A stretch of 64,000 nucleotides of DNA. Source: Basidiobolus meristosporus CBS 931.73. Lineage: Eukaryota > Basidiobolomycota > Basidiobolomycetes > Basidiobolales > Basidiobolaceae. Location of the stretch: positions 21,120 to 85,119 of the forward strand of contig MCFE01000372.1 of assembly GCA_002104905.1 (NCBI GenBank), given 5' to 3'. The notes under the pieces were generated by a model, which made no database searches, had not been told where the DNA came from, and saw only the letters and a list, made by a program, of their open reading frames with translations. Of the stretch, positions 1 to 10,971 are shown one piece after another. Position 1 is the stretch's first letter; every line of letters begins with the position of its first letter. Position numbers and translations under genes: made by a program.

Positions 1-1
1 T

Positions 2-976
2 CTTACCGTGATCGTGTTTATTATTGTTGGCATCGTTTTCATATGTACTAGAAAGGGAGATGATGCTGCACTCTATGGTCCATCCAACTTCACATACGGT
101 GAGGCGCCATTTAAGGATGGAGTCCTCGGTGTAGTACAAGTCTTTTTGATTGCAGGATTCTCTTTCCAAGGTACAGAGATCGTAGGCGTTACAGCTGGAG
201 AATCAGAAAACCCTCAGAGAGATGTTCCCAGAGCCGTGAAGCAAGTTTTCTGGCGTATTCTTCTTTTCTACATCTGTGCTATTACAGTTCTTGGCATGAT
301 CGTCCGTTATGACAATCCGAATTTACTGAGCGGTGATGTTGAATCAATCGCAGAAAGCCCATTTACTACAGTGTTCAAGCTGATAGGCTTCGCCCCGGCT
401 ACCCACCTTATGAATGCCATTGTGCTGCTAACTCTACTCTCTGCCGGAAACTCGGGTGTCTATGCTGCAACAAGAACATTATGGGTTTTGGCCAATGAGG
501 ACAAGGCCCCCAAGTTTCTCAAGAGAGTCAGCCGTAACGGAATTCCACTATTTGCTCTTGCGTTTACCGCATTGATCTCATGCCTTTCGTTCGCGACCTC
601 TCTTTTCGGCAACCAGGTTGTTTACAACTGGTTATTGAACGCGTCTGGTATTACTGGATTCATTGCATGGTTCGGTATCTCCGTCTCCCATTTCCGATTC
701 CGCAAAGCCTTTGTAGCCCAGGGAAATGATATCCAGCAACTGCCCTACAGAGCTATGTTCTACCCCTTCGGTCCAATCTTTGCTACCATCCTAATTATCA
801 TTGTGATTGTTGGGCAAGGGTACTCAGCATTCACCGCGAGTCCAGTTGATTGGATCGGTCTCGTTGCCTCGTACCTTGGACTGTTCATCTTCATTATACT
901 CTACATCGGGTACAAGATTATTAAGAGGTCTAAACTTGTTCCCTTAACCCAATGTGATCTATCCAGATCAATGTAA
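2..976 (+). CDS. Amino-acid permease (AAT/YAT family), 3' part
   Basis: The frame is open from the left edge, so the N-terminal half lies outside the window; the visible part is about 324 residues. It carries family hallmarks of fungal plasma-membrane amino-acid/H+ symporters: a GTE(I/L)VG motif inside 'FSFQGTEIVGVTAGES', the NPxxxVPRAVKQVFWRIL stretch, and 'LLSAGNSGVYAATRTLW'. About seven hydrophobic segments follow in order, and the short polar tail after 'VPLTQCD' matches the usual C-terminal end. Basic amino-acid permeases (Can1/Lyp1-like) are the closest by memory, but substrate cannot be read from this part. No introns are needed. The next recognised gene is 0.9 kb away on the other strand. 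Confidence 0.93.
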   Translation, partial: LTVIVFIIVGIVFICTRKGDDAALYGPSNFTYGEAPFKDGVLGVVQVFLIAGFSFQGTEIVGVTAGESENPQRDVPRAVKQVFWRILLFYICAITVLGMIVRYDNPNLLSGDVESIAESPFTTVFKLIGFAPATHLMNAIVLLTLLSAGNSGVYAATRTLWVLANEDKAPKFLKRVSRNGIPLFALAFTALISCLSFATSLFGNQVVYNWLLNASGITGFIAWFGISVSHFRFRKAFVAQGNDIQQLPYRAMFYPFGPIFATILIIIVIVGQGYSAFTASPVDWIGLVASYLGLFIFIILYIGYKIIKRSKLVPLTQCDLSRSM

Positions 977-1913
977 TATTTTTGAAGGAGGTCAAAAGAG
1001 CGTAACATTCATTTATCACATAATAAATTAATACTAACTTGACATCCCACACCAAACACGGCCCTCCAGTCTTCCGTTCGGTTAATGCTGGGGCCCTGTG
1101 TTGTATCTATCTCCAATTCGAACGTAACGCGTGGCCGCACAATCAGTAACCGCTGCACACGGTAGTATTCTTCAGCCGATCTGTATGGTAGTCTCCAATA
1201 AAACGAAGTATTTCCTGACAATCGCCACATTGTGTTCGCCGAACTGGGCTTGTTTTTGGTGGTTCTTACGGATCTCCGGGATAACAGCAGACTGAGGTGG
1301 GCCAAATTAATGGGTAAGATCTAGATGGGAATCATTAATAGCACTCCCGTTTACACGAACGATCAGCCTATTGCTTTTGGTCGAAGGTAGGGTCCTGTTG
1401 ATATATCTCTATATGGTCATTCATGGTAATGATACATCCATCAAATTTTAAGTTTTGTTCGTCGAGCTAATCACGCAATGGATCTATGAATTTTCATTTG
1501 TGTGGCTGATTTCCATGTTCTCGATTGCCTGCCACTTCGGGAGCGGGATTTAAGCCAACCTTTCGAAAAGAAAAGATAGGGGTACCAAGGACAGGTTGTC
1601 ACAGCCGCTACCAGATTTGGTAAAGCCACTTCGAAATTATCCTTCTAATTATAACAGGCGGGAAAGGCGTTTAACATGATATCATAACAATGGTTTGGTT
1701 TATTGACTTCCAGGTCTAGAATATGCATTAGTGGAAGTGAGGAATAAATATGTTTGACGTCAGAATAAGGAAACAAGTTCTTGGACTAGAGTCCTATACT
1801 GTATTACAAGATGAATGACTGATCAAGAGGAAATATACATGAAGCCACGGCCGAATGTTTACAACATATACAAACAATACAAGTTACAGAGATTAGAGTA
1901 TATCAAGTAACGT
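977..1913. other. Intergenic, no gene recognised
   Basis: This stretch lies between the 3' ends of a plus-strand permease and a minus-strand Ecl1-like gene, so it should hold two convergent 3' UTRs. A 98-codon minus-strand frame (1009-1305) has no recognisable family features and is probably chance. Confidence 0.5.
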
Positions 1914-2237
1914 TCAGCGGACTAGAGATATGCGCTGCCTCTTGGGTTTTAGGGCAATATATCTGGTAGGGAATTTCGCAGGGAAACCCAGAGGAGAGTA
2001 CGTCGGCGAAGATGGTTGGAAAGAGCCGTCGATAGAAAATGTGCTCCTGACAGGAGAGGCAGGTGGGGAAAGTGTGTAGCTGGAGGATGCAGTGTTGAAA
2101 GTCAGGGGAATGAAACTTTCCATAGTGTGATCGTGAGAACCGTGGGCATCTTTGAAACGACAGGATTCACTACAATATAGTTCGTCTTCGTAGAATTCAA
2201 TATAGCGATCGCAGACTGTACACCATTTGGTATCCAT
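1914..2237 (-). CDS. Ecl1-like zinc-binding protein (life-span regulatory factor family)
   Basis: A 107-residue protein. It opens with MDTKWCTVCDRYIEF and then LYCSESCRFKDA, giving the CxxC...CxxxC pair at the N-terminus that defines the Ecl1/Ecl2/Ecl3 family of small fungal proteins. The rest is Ser/Pro-rich and ends in a basic tail (KPKRQRISLVR), which is also usual for the family. Members extend chronological life span in fission yeast when overexpressed and respond to zinc, sulfur or amino-acid limitation; this is known for the family, not shown here. An in-frame ATG six codons upstream (2255) exists, but the second ATG puts the zinc motif right at the N-terminus as in relatives. No intron is needed. 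Confidence 0.8.
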   Translation of the reverse strand: MDTKWCTVCDRYIEFYEDELYCSESCRFKDAHGSHDHTMESFIPLTFNTASSSYTLSPPASPVRSTFSIDGSFQPSSPTYSPLGFPAKFPTRYIALKPKRQRISLVR

Positions 2238-2335
2238 TGTATTAGATATTAGCAAAGTAGAGATATATGCAAGCGGTTTGCTTGGAATGGGTGCTCAAGT
2301 AAAAGGCTGATGGCCAATACCGGGATCATCCCTGG

Positions 2336-2653
2336 CTATTTATATTCACGGATTTCGGGTGGATTAATTTCGTCATTGTTCCCGTCAATGAGTCCAATGT
2401 ATGCCATGGAACAATCATGTATGCAATTAAGGACGATTTTGATTCCATGTTTTACCGGATGGATTAATCTGGATGAGCAATAATGCTGAACGGCTATTTC
2501 GTTTCGGCAACTGCCAAGTACCCAAACTTCGCAGCAGAACGTATCTCCAAATTTGGAACTGCGGAAATACTCAATCCGACCTGACAATTGGCCACCACCA
2601 CAGCCTAAGCTAAAATAGGCTTCATCATCAATAATGCGTTCATTGGCATACAT
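2336..2653 (-). CDS. Hypothetical small protein, 105 residues
   Basis: An ATG-started frame of 105 residues just upstream of the Ecl1-like gene on the same strand. It has seven cysteines (around residues 18, 40, 41, 49, 59, 77 and 81) but no signal peptide and no family I recognise. Composition looks protein-like (balanced, several Gly/Cys). It could instead be an exon of a longer spliced gene or chance. No function is proposed. Confidence 0.3.
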   Translation of the reverse strand: MYANERIIDDEAYFSLGCGGGQLSGRIEYFRSSKFGDTFCCEVWVLGSCRNEIAVQHYCSSRLIHPVKHGIKIVLNCIHDCSMAYIGLIDGNNDEINPPEIREYK

Positions 2654-3869
2654 AGTGACTCACGCTGACCTACCCAGCCCAAAATTGCGGTAGCCCGCGA
2701 TGAAAAACTCTGAATATGGGCCACCTAGGAATGGATTTTCACTATCATTGATTTTCAAGTGGCATACCCAGTGGTGGTTGGGGAGCAGAGTCTAGGCCTA
2801 CCGCTACCGATGGAGTGGGTGGCTCCGAGGTTTCCTATTAGGTTTAAATAGCTATACCAGTTTCGTCAATGCATACGAGGTTTGATTGGTATAGATCAGT
2901 CCAACAGGGAATGAGCACAGAGCGAAGCACATTAATGTCAACAATTATCCAAATTTGTTTATGTACATTGTGGCGGTAACCGCTTTATACTAATTTAACT
3001 TCACAATAATCACCTTTTGCGACCTCAAATCTGGATTGATCTTCTGGCTTCATTGTTGCTGCCTATTAGTTCACTCGCCTCATATGGGTCAAACTTGACG
3101 TTAAGCAGTATATTGAAGATGAAAGTGAGCACCATCTATATCTGACAACAGGACTTGAAGTTTCCTTTTATTTATCCACATTCGGCATACAACACACAAA
3201 ATGTGATAGAGGCCTGATAGGTATTCTGTTGGGTGAACTCGGGAGACAAAGGGCTGAAGTGGTATCTGGCAAGGTGACCTCTTTCCTAGGTCATCTGGAA
3301 AAAGATCTGATGGATCGACCTGAAGTCTGCACATCTAATTCAATACGTTGCCTCGGAAGTAACCGATTGTATTGAATATCCAGGGATCAATCATTGTCGG
3401 ACACAGGCGTCAGATTGAACGGAGGTTACAGGCAAGAGCAAAGCAGTATAATGCACATCAATATTTTATTTCAACAAAATATGCCAAGAAAAGACTACAT
3501 TATGTGGAATATTATACAGACAAAGTCTACCAATAGGCGAGGGTGCGTGCTTCTTACTATATCATGAATGTTTGGTCTGGTTGGTTGACAGCATACTCTA
3601 AGCCGCTTTCCGAGTGGCGGTTATTCGCAAACGCGTGGCTTTGCGGTAATTCGAACCCGTATGCGAAAGACGGCTGATTATCTACGGGGTCTGTCATGGT
3701 GCTCTCGATTTTATCGTCCGATCTTGGATGTTTCCTAGGGCGGCCAACAGGACGAACTATTCAGCAGCAGAGTTCATTGGAAGGAAGTGTTTAGTCTAAT
3801 CAATCATTATCGGCATATCCTATGTTTCTATTACTATACCACAACTACTGGATTTCTTTCGGAACTCGG
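2654..3869. other. Intergenic, no gene recognised
   Basis: About 1.2 kb between two minus-strand genes. It should contain the promoter of the upstream small ORF/Ecl1-like unit and the 3' UTR of the SAM-HMG gene. A 77-codon frame at 3101-3334 (-) shows no family features. Confidence 0.5.
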
Positions 3870-4772
3870 CTAAATACATTTGATATTCCTAGAGTGGAGA
3901 GATTGGTTAGAGGTGCGCGAAGAGGTCGGCCTGTCCACACCAACTTTGTATTCGTCAGTCTCTTTGTAACTTCGTAAAGCCTCGTAGTAGCCTTCTCGGG
4001 CCTGTGTTGCACTTAGCTCCACTTGCTCTTTCTCTTCACGACTGATAGCTTTCCATCGGTCCCCAACAATCTTGGCAATTTCTGTGAATGTCATGTTCTG
4101 ATTTTTATATTCCGCCCGGACCTTGTTTGAAAACATAACGTAGGCTGATGCAGGTTTCTCCGGCGCATTCTTGTCTGGCTTTGGGTGGCGTCTATACCGT
4201 CGCTTGCCAGCTGGGTTGGAGTATTGCCCCGTATTCAGAGAGATTTGCCGATGCCCTTGTATGGTAAGGCTATGTGGCGATAGTGCGCCTGGCGTAAGCA
4301 TGCGTGATATGACTGGAGAGGTGCTTACTATGTTTGGATACGCGCCATAAGTAACTGTTAGAGCTAAACCAGTAGAATGTATAAGGAATCAGGACACTGA
4401 CCTGTATCAGAAATACTTAAGAAACTCTCGTCGTTAGGGATAAGGGACAAGCCGAAGGCTTGAGAGTGATTGAATGCTCTCATACTGGCGATCTCGCGTT
4501 GCAGTAGCTATAGAGTGTTGAGTAGGGAGTTTGCGTAAGCTAGTTGAAAGGTTCCTTACTCTCCTATGCCCTCTTTTCACATCCATAGCAACCAAGTCAT
4601 TTTCTGTAATTTCTAACAGCTAACAGGGCAGAAGGGTCGAGTCAGAAAGGCTCACTTTACATAACGAGTACAAGCTAGGATATACCGAATTCAGTTGGTC
4701 AAACCCCTCCGATACAAACGTACTATAATACTGTTCCAACTTGCATTTCTTTAAGAAATCCCCTACTTCCAT
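3870..4772 (-). CDS. SAM domain + HMG-box chromatin protein (4 exons)
   Basis: I place four exons by phase: 4772-4686, 4619-4560, 4507-4402 and 4363-3870, giving a 248-residue protein. Residues 1-60 form a SAM domain: 'LKKCKLEQYYSTFVSEGFD', then 'LLEITENDLVAMDVKRGHRR' and 'LLQREIAS', which is continuous only after splicing. After a ~60-residue linker comes an HMG box (about 'PDKNAPEKPASAYVMFSNK' to 'YYEALRSYKETDEYK') preceded by a basic RRYRRHPKP stretch. The SAM-HMG fusion is a recurring fungal architecture, presumably a DNA-bending chromatin or transcription factor. The acceptor of exon 4 is ambiguous (4363 or nine bases later; both keep frame). Introns are 57-66 nt except the last, which is 38 nt with acceptor 4363 and 47 nt with the alternative. 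Confidence 0.88.
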
Positions 4773-5467
4773 GATGTCCAAGGATGTATTAAACAAAAGG
4801 ATAACACTTACTAGACCGTAGGTTTGGACCCGATTGAGTAGACTAGTGTGGATAACTCCCAAAGTCAATGAGCACACGCGATATCCTCTGTGGTAGAGAC
4901 TGTGCCAAGTACAGAGTCGCAAGAAATGTATATCACTCTTTATTAGGTGAAAACGGGGGAGGGGTTAGGAGTGGGAATCAAAGGATGGTGATTGAGATAT
5001 GAAAGTCACTGAAATCGTGGGAAACGAGGCCAGGTTCTAATCCAAAATGGAAATAGAAGTGCTACATCCTCTCTCTTATGCCAACCAGGATGGCCTCTTC
5101 ATGATGAGATTTACACCCAAGAAGGGTACAGCAACTCAACCAATGACTTCTCTTGTCGCTCATAGCAGATTGGCTTAAGAATAACGAGTTTGTATATCTG
5201 TGTCTGAACTGAATCAAATACATATGTCTTGCTACTCCAATGCATGATTCTCACCCTTGGTCCCTAATCCGAGCGGTATCTCGCTGCCTCGTGGAATGCC
5301 ATGTACTGGTATTCATGGCAATATGATCGCGTGGTTTATCTGTACAGCTCTCCTAGTTTGCTCCTTCACCGACTTGAAATCAATGTTTGTGGTTTAATTG
5401 TTGAAAGACCCAAGGGCGCGCTCCTCTTGTCTCAGAGACATTCTGGTGGATCGCCATGAAGGATTTG

Positions 5468-5484
5468 TATATATATATATATAT
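5468..5484. repeat. (TA)8 microsatellite
   Basis: Uninterrupted alternating T and A over 17 bases. Confidence 0.95.
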
Positions 5485-6516
5485 GTTAATCGAGCGTCAT
5501 GTATTTTTGCTACTCAACAACTACAGGCATGCTGGTGTTACAGTTATCTCTAAACCTGGTCAATTTCTCATGATGAACATAAGTGACCATATTTTGCGAG
5601 TTGCTGTTTGGAGAGTACCTTAGAAGAGGGTATCGAACTTGGGAGGTGGGATATCGGAATGGTTTTCTGGAACTGCAATGGTGTCTATTTGCCTCACACT
5701 TCCGCCACCAGTGTTCCTAACCTACGCCTAAAGGGTATTCATCAAAACAACGTTTTAGCCTTGAAACGCGGCCAAATTTTAATGTAAGAGGCCCTTGGTT
5801 TAGCATGATTCGGCTCCTGGGTGCTAAGACCAGAGGCAGAGAGGAGGCCATATGAATCCAAGCAATGCAATCTGCAATCTGGTTGCTATTGGTCGCAACC
5901 ACTTTCACATGGATCGTTGAGTTGCGGTCAACATTCAGGTTTCATTTTTGAAGCTTCAAAGCAATGGCCGATAGAAAGTGAGCAATCTTGATTGCCTATA
6001 TCGACCTTGTTCCATGTATCCTTCGTTCTTGGGCGCATTATGGTGAAGTCATCTATTTCAGCGAATTATGAGGTCGTACCAAGTGGGTCACAGTATATGC
6101 AACCAAATCTTGGTAGTGGGCAGCAGTGGATCAGAAATCTAGCAAATTCTGACGGTGAAATGGCTCGGAAAAATCTGCTCGATGGGCATTTCAGGTGGCT
6201 TTAGAGTATTTCAGTTGGGATCGTTGCTTGATGAAAACCCGCGCCCACGATGCAAAAGGTATTGACATCCAGTGTCGACCAGAAGTTAACACCCGATATA
6301 GTGGTATGCTTGTTATTGCACAAAGCGTGCAGATAGGAGGAGTGGAAAACCCGGAAACAATGAAGCCGGCTTGCTGCAGCGGATGTTCCATGTTTGGATG
6401 GATATATGTACCATCTCACGATTTCCAAATAATCTCCGATAACGTCCACGGAACAAACCCTTTACTGCTAATGTATGTATTTATTCCCAGGATGGTAGAC
6501 TCCGATATCTCCACAA

Positions 6517-6522
6517 TATAAA
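6517..6522 (+). promoter_or_regulatory. TATA box of the small secreted protein gene
   Basis: TATAAA lies 100 nt upstream of the chosen ATG at 6622, a usual spacing for a fungal TATA promoter with a short 5' UTR. Confidence 0.5.
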
Positions 6523-6621
6523 CAGCAGTCACCAGACATCCCATCTTCAATACACTACCTCGAGTTACCTTTTCAAGTGTTTTACATCCACGTCTCATCA
6601 ATCAATATCAAGTTGCACAGG

Positions 6622-6912
6622 ATGTTCTCTGCTCTTCGTGTTGCGATTCTATGCTTGGTAATTAGTGGTATATTCCTAGTCCAAGCTCAAAGTGGGAACG
6701 ACCTGCCAGTCCGCATTCAGCAGTTTACTTCGAACATCCCCGAGACAACCTCCGTTCCTAGTCCTACTATGTCCCCCAGCTTTTCCACAGGGTATGCGTA
6801 CCCTTCACCATCACCTGCAAAATCTGAATCAAGCCACCAAATGTTGGCGAAAGGTGTTATCTACACAAGCATTGGCCTCCTCAGTTACATATTCGGTTCC
6901 GAGTATTCTTAG
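6622..6912 (+). CDS. Small secreted protein candidate, possibly GPI-anchored
   Basis: A 96-residue protein from the ATG at 6622. I chose this start because MFSALRVAILCLVISGIFLVQAQ is a textbook signal peptide (cleavage expected after QAQ), whereas the longer frame puts it 15 residues in. The middle is Ser/Thr/Pro-rich (many 'SPSP' motifs), suggesting O-glycosylation. The C-terminus has a weak hydrophobic stretch (GVIYTSIGLLSYIFG) that could be a GPI signal or a short membrane segment. There are no cysteines in the mature part. No family is recognised. A TATA box at 6517-6522 fits. It could be a lineage-specific cell-wall or secreted protein. Confidence 0.5.
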   Translation: MFSALRVAILCLVISGIFLVQAQSGNDLPVRIQQFTSNIPETTSVPSPTMSPSFSTGYAYPSPSPAKSESSHQMLAKGVIYTSIGLLSYIFGSEYS

Positions 6913-9888
6913 CATTGGAAATATCCAACTTGGATGCCCCTTACCGCTCCTGCCTATCCTCAATTAACGTATTATTTAAACCAGTCGCACGGCATTCCGT
7001 TGCTTACCTCCTTTCTTCTAAAACATCCGCTCTCTTCCAGAGTATACAGAAATAAAATTTCAGTATAGGAGTGTTGAAAGTTCCCTATAAGATAGGATTT
7101 AATTCGTATTCACTTTCTGATACCTTTTGGTGAAATATTTACTGTGTAGTAACCCCCCAAATCGCCTGTGTATGAAACATACATCGCTATAGTTCGATCA
7201 TAGCCTCGGCCTGCTGATCGAGCTGGCATTCAAGTTCTGCGTAGGTTATCTATTTTCCAAATGGCTACCTCTGTCACTGTATTGAACTACTACTAGTATG
7301 TAGCATCTCTACTGCTTACCGCGCACTTGAGCGTCACTCTAGATGTAATATCAAACAAGTAGGAAATCAAGCTAACAAGTGAAATATCCCCTACTATTTG
7401 TAATACGTAAATATAAATCAGACAGTGCAAAATTCAAAAACGAAGAACGCGGTAACTTTTTTATTTTTGATATGGAGTATGGAAGACAGCCACCAAACTC
7501 GAGTTCTTGCAATAGGTTGTCTTACTTTTCAGGGTAGCTTCTAACTTAACCTCAGCAAGCAGAAAAGACTATTAAGGCATTCTATATGTCCCTTGATTGT
7601 GTATAACCACAGAACAAAGCGGTCTCTTTCTTTCCGGGAGGAGTGACCGCTATCTTGGATACACCAGGAAGTCGAATACTTAAAGAAGCCTGGTAGTGGA
7701 CATCATGCAATTAACTTTCATTCGTACACCTAGTAACTGAATATAGGGGTCACCAATAGTGAGCGTCGGGTCTTCAGAGCTAAGCTAATTCCTTCATTAT
7801 TTCTCTTGGGTCTATATAATATGTCTGCCCATTATAAAGTTGGCGTGTACCTCGTAGTAAGCAACCCTTAATAGCCCTATAATTAGGGTAGAATAGTAGA
7901 AAATGTGCAGGTAGACGTATCAGTAAAAAAATGAAATTCAACTAAAATACTTGGAATCGATGTATTCCCCATCCCGAGAGTAGTCCCCATTTTCTTTGCT
8001 AGAGTACCAAGTTCAATCATCCAGGCAGCTTAACTATATCTCTTCATAGCCCGAATTCTGTTGATTTCTATGAAAAGCTTGCCATATCACAACAACGATT
8101 ACTCATTTCCTCCGGTTTGACAGGCATGCGGCACACTCTGTACCTTTTTCCAGCACCAATATCATGTTTGGCTACGCTTGGGGATTCACATTTCACTTTG
8201 CTAATCCGTGATAGATACACAGTAATCGCATAGAACTAGTATCTGAACTGAGAGCCAAGTGTGCACTTCCTTTTTAAGCAGTTTAATGTATATAATGGAC
8301 GAGCGATGCCTACACTGGGCAAGGAACACGCTTCCATATTGTATCAAACACAAGAGCCACAGTTTGTGTACCACGATGGTGCTTCTTGATAATGTATCTG
8401 GAACGAGAGATTATCAGTCTCGAACCTACTCACAAGTTCTCGCCAATCCATGCCAATCCAGCCTTGTCCATAACTAATAGCAACACAAGTTCCACCAGCT
8501 TCATAGCTCAGTGATCGATACAGTTCGCACCGTGATCGAGTATCGAAGCTGCCATCTTCACATGAAAGATGGAATTGAGGGCCATTTAGCTCAAAATACT
8601 CAACGTCAGAAACCTATGTCGCAAGCCATCTGATGGCGCGCATGCATATTCTTGAATGTTTAGCCTGGTTCTATATGGAAATAATGAGAAATCAGGTTTC
8701 TTTATTGCTGAACCAGCATGCATGAATAAGCTTCATATGATCTCTGAATATTCTCTTTCATGGCTTTCCATGGACAGGAGTACGAGGCTAGACTGAAATG
8801 TGTAATGTTGATCTAAGCCAAAAGAAAACATCCTACCAAGACTAGGATGAGGCTAATTACTTGTTTATTAACAAGAGTTGGAATTTTCGTAATTGACCAA
8901 CATTGATTGATACACTATTGTAAGATATTGAATGTGGCATCTGCTCAGTAGATATAGATTGCCTTGAATCCCCCGACTTCCAATATTAATCAAGCGATGA
9001 CTACCTCGGTCTCCGCATCCTAAACTATGATGCGACACATTTCATGCTGGATCGACCACCGATTGCTGCGATCAACGGAAGCTTATCGCCATCACACTAT
9101 TGCAATAGTAAAGCCTGGGTAAGGATATATGATACACGTGACGAGTCAAAAGGTTGCTGTTCTAGAGACGGGTTGTGGTTGGAGTACTCTGAGTATTCTA
9201 CGTTTGAAAAACTGGTTCTGAACCCTCAGGGTTTTACCGACCTGTTTAGGATATCTATTCACCGCAACTCCTCTACATATGGCTCAACTAACTGTAAGTA
9301 AATAGCATATCACATCCGAGTTGCCATATTTATCATCCAGGCTTAGCACTGCTAAGGCGTAATGGAATATTGTTGTGATTTTAGAAGCCTCACAATAGTC
9401 CCTCAGTAAATGATGAAACAATCCTCTTACTGAGATGCGTAGGCGCCGAACCCTTAGCAATAAGGGAACAACTCCAGCACCAGGGATGGTCTGCGTGAGG
9501 GGAATATACGATATATGGGGTGTCCCAATGGTGATGCCCTGCGAAATTGTATCCATTCTATTTTAAAGCTTGGCACATACAGCCCACATTCCACAACAAT
9601 TAAATAAACCAGTTCAATTACTAGCCCAATCCAATGAGTAACAGGAGATAGCATCGAGCAGGGAGGAGCGCTGGCCTGTTTGAACCGGTTTTTTAGGCTC
9701 TGTCCGTAAGCTCACCAATAACGGTCTGCAGCAGAGTGGCACTACTTTAGCAGGCATAAGCTCCAGCTACCCCAAATATGGCTAAGCGCATATTATGGAG
9801 CTCTACCCTAAGCTTAAAAAAGAGTGATGGTCTAACAAATTCTCTTCCACCATTTCATCCACTAACGTCACATTCTATTTTGCTTTGA
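6913..9888. other. Gene-poor intergenic stretch of 3 kb
   Basis: I see no family-like protein, tRNA arms or repeats here. Frames of 66-90 codons (8259-8477, 9044-9301, 9284-9556) have no recognisable motifs and overlap each other on both strands. The last few hundred bases should hold the bestrophin-like gene promoter. Confidence 0.5.
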
Positions 9889-10971
9889 ATGGTTTACAAC
9901 CTGCCACCCTTATATGAGCGTCGATGGCCTTTTGCTTTACGTCTGAAATGCTCCATCATCCCAAGAATCGTCATTAAAGTTCTGCTACTAACGGCATATA
10001 GCATTATTGTGGTGGTGATCCACAAATATGGAGGGCCCAAGTTGAACTTTAAGGAGAATCTGATCACCATACTTGGTATGGTCACTTCTCTACTTCTGGT
10101 TTTCCGTACCAACACTGCCTATGATCGCTATTGGGAAGGGCGTCGTTTGTGGAGTTCACAAATCACAAATCTTCGCACCTTGACTCGCTTAATTTGGATA
10201 AACATCAAAGAGCAGAGTGATCCTGATCGCAAAGCAAAAGAGGCGGCGATTAAGCTTTTGATTTCTGTCGCCTACGCTACAAAGCACTACCTTCGAGAGG
10301 AATATGACTATCGGGATGTTACAACCGACATAGCCCCCTTTCTGCGCGCCTCACGCTCTAAATACCGCACTCCAACATCAATCAGTGATCAAAGAGAAAC
10401 CGAACTGTTGCGCCCCATATACCCACCAACTGAGAGCAAGGCTCCCGGCTCTAACCTCCCGCTGGAGATTACTATCCATTTAACGTCCTATATCCAGCGG
10501 GAAAAAGATAAGGGGAACGTGGATGCGCCTCTATACTCCCTTCTCACTACTTCTGTCAACAACCTCGTTGATTGCCTAACTGGATTCGAGAGAATCTTAC
10601 GAACACCGATACCAGTTGCGTACTCCATCCATTTAGCCCAGACAGTGTGGTTGTATTGTATAATGCTACCCTATCAGATCATCGAGCCCCTAGGTTGGGT
10701 TACCCCACTCGTGGTGGCAGCAGCGGCTTTTACGTTATTTGGGATTCTAGCGATCGGCGGTGAGTTGGAAAATCCGTTTGGTTTCGACTGGAACGACCTT
10801 CCTTTGGACAACCTCTGCACAATCATCAAGGAGGAGATCTTGGCTATCATACGAGTCTCACCACCCAGTGTCGACACCTGGTTGCTTCAGGAGGTTGAAT
10901 CCACCGGGGTCAAGCTGGAGATACCTAGCTTTGCCCCGAAAGGAGTGTCGAAAAGCCTATATTCCCAGTGA
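9889..10971 (+). CDS. Bestrophin-like (UPF0187/RFP-TM) anion channel
   Basis: An intron-less 360-residue protein. The N-terminal third has two membrane segments (about residues 24-46 and 58-75) followed at once by 'LLLVFRTNTAYDRYWEGRRLW', the signature of the bestrophin/UPF0187 family (RxNxAYDRWWEGRxLW). A second hydrophobic pair lies at about residues 245-290 ('AQTVWLYCIMLPYQII...' then 'LVVAAAAFTLFGILAIGGELENPFG'), with the conserved ENPFGxDxNDLPLD motif right after it. These are chloride or general anion channels; fungal members are placed in plasma or vacuolar membranes by inference only. The ATG at 9889 gives the usual short basic N-terminus and the length is typical. Confidence 0.93.
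   Translation: MVYNLPPLYERRWPFALRLKCSIIPRIVIKVLLLTAYSIIVVVIHKYGGPKLNFKENLITILGMVTSLLLVFRTNTAYDRYWEGRRLWSSQITNLRTLTRLIWINIKEQSDPDRKAKEAAIKLLISVAYATKHYLREEYDYRDVTTDIAPFLRASRSKYRTPTSISDQRETELLRPIYPPTESKAPGSNLPLEITIHLTSYIQREKDKGNVDAPLYSLLTTSVNNLVDCLTGFERILRTPIPVAYSIHLAQTVWLYCIMLPYQIIEPLGWVTPLVVAAAAFTLFGILAIGGELENPFGFDWNDLPLDNLCTIIKEEILAIIRVSPPSVDTWLLQEVESTGVKLEIPSFAPKGVSKSLYSQ

Larger units (their letters stand above)
4773..6621. other. Intergenic; divergent promoters, short (TA)n tract
   Basis: A 1.85-kb region between the divergent SAM-HMG gene (-) and the small secreted protein candidate (+). Several short overlapping frames at 5.7-6.6 kb lie on both strands and show no family features. A short TA microsatellite lies at 5468-5484. 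Confidence 0.5.

Noticed and set aside
1009-1305. 98-codon minus-strand frame
   Set aside because: No motif, no start context and no similarity; it lies in the convergent 3' region.
9044-9301. 85-codon plus-strand frame
   Set aside because: Isolated, no recognised motif, no promoter signal; insufficient to call a gene.
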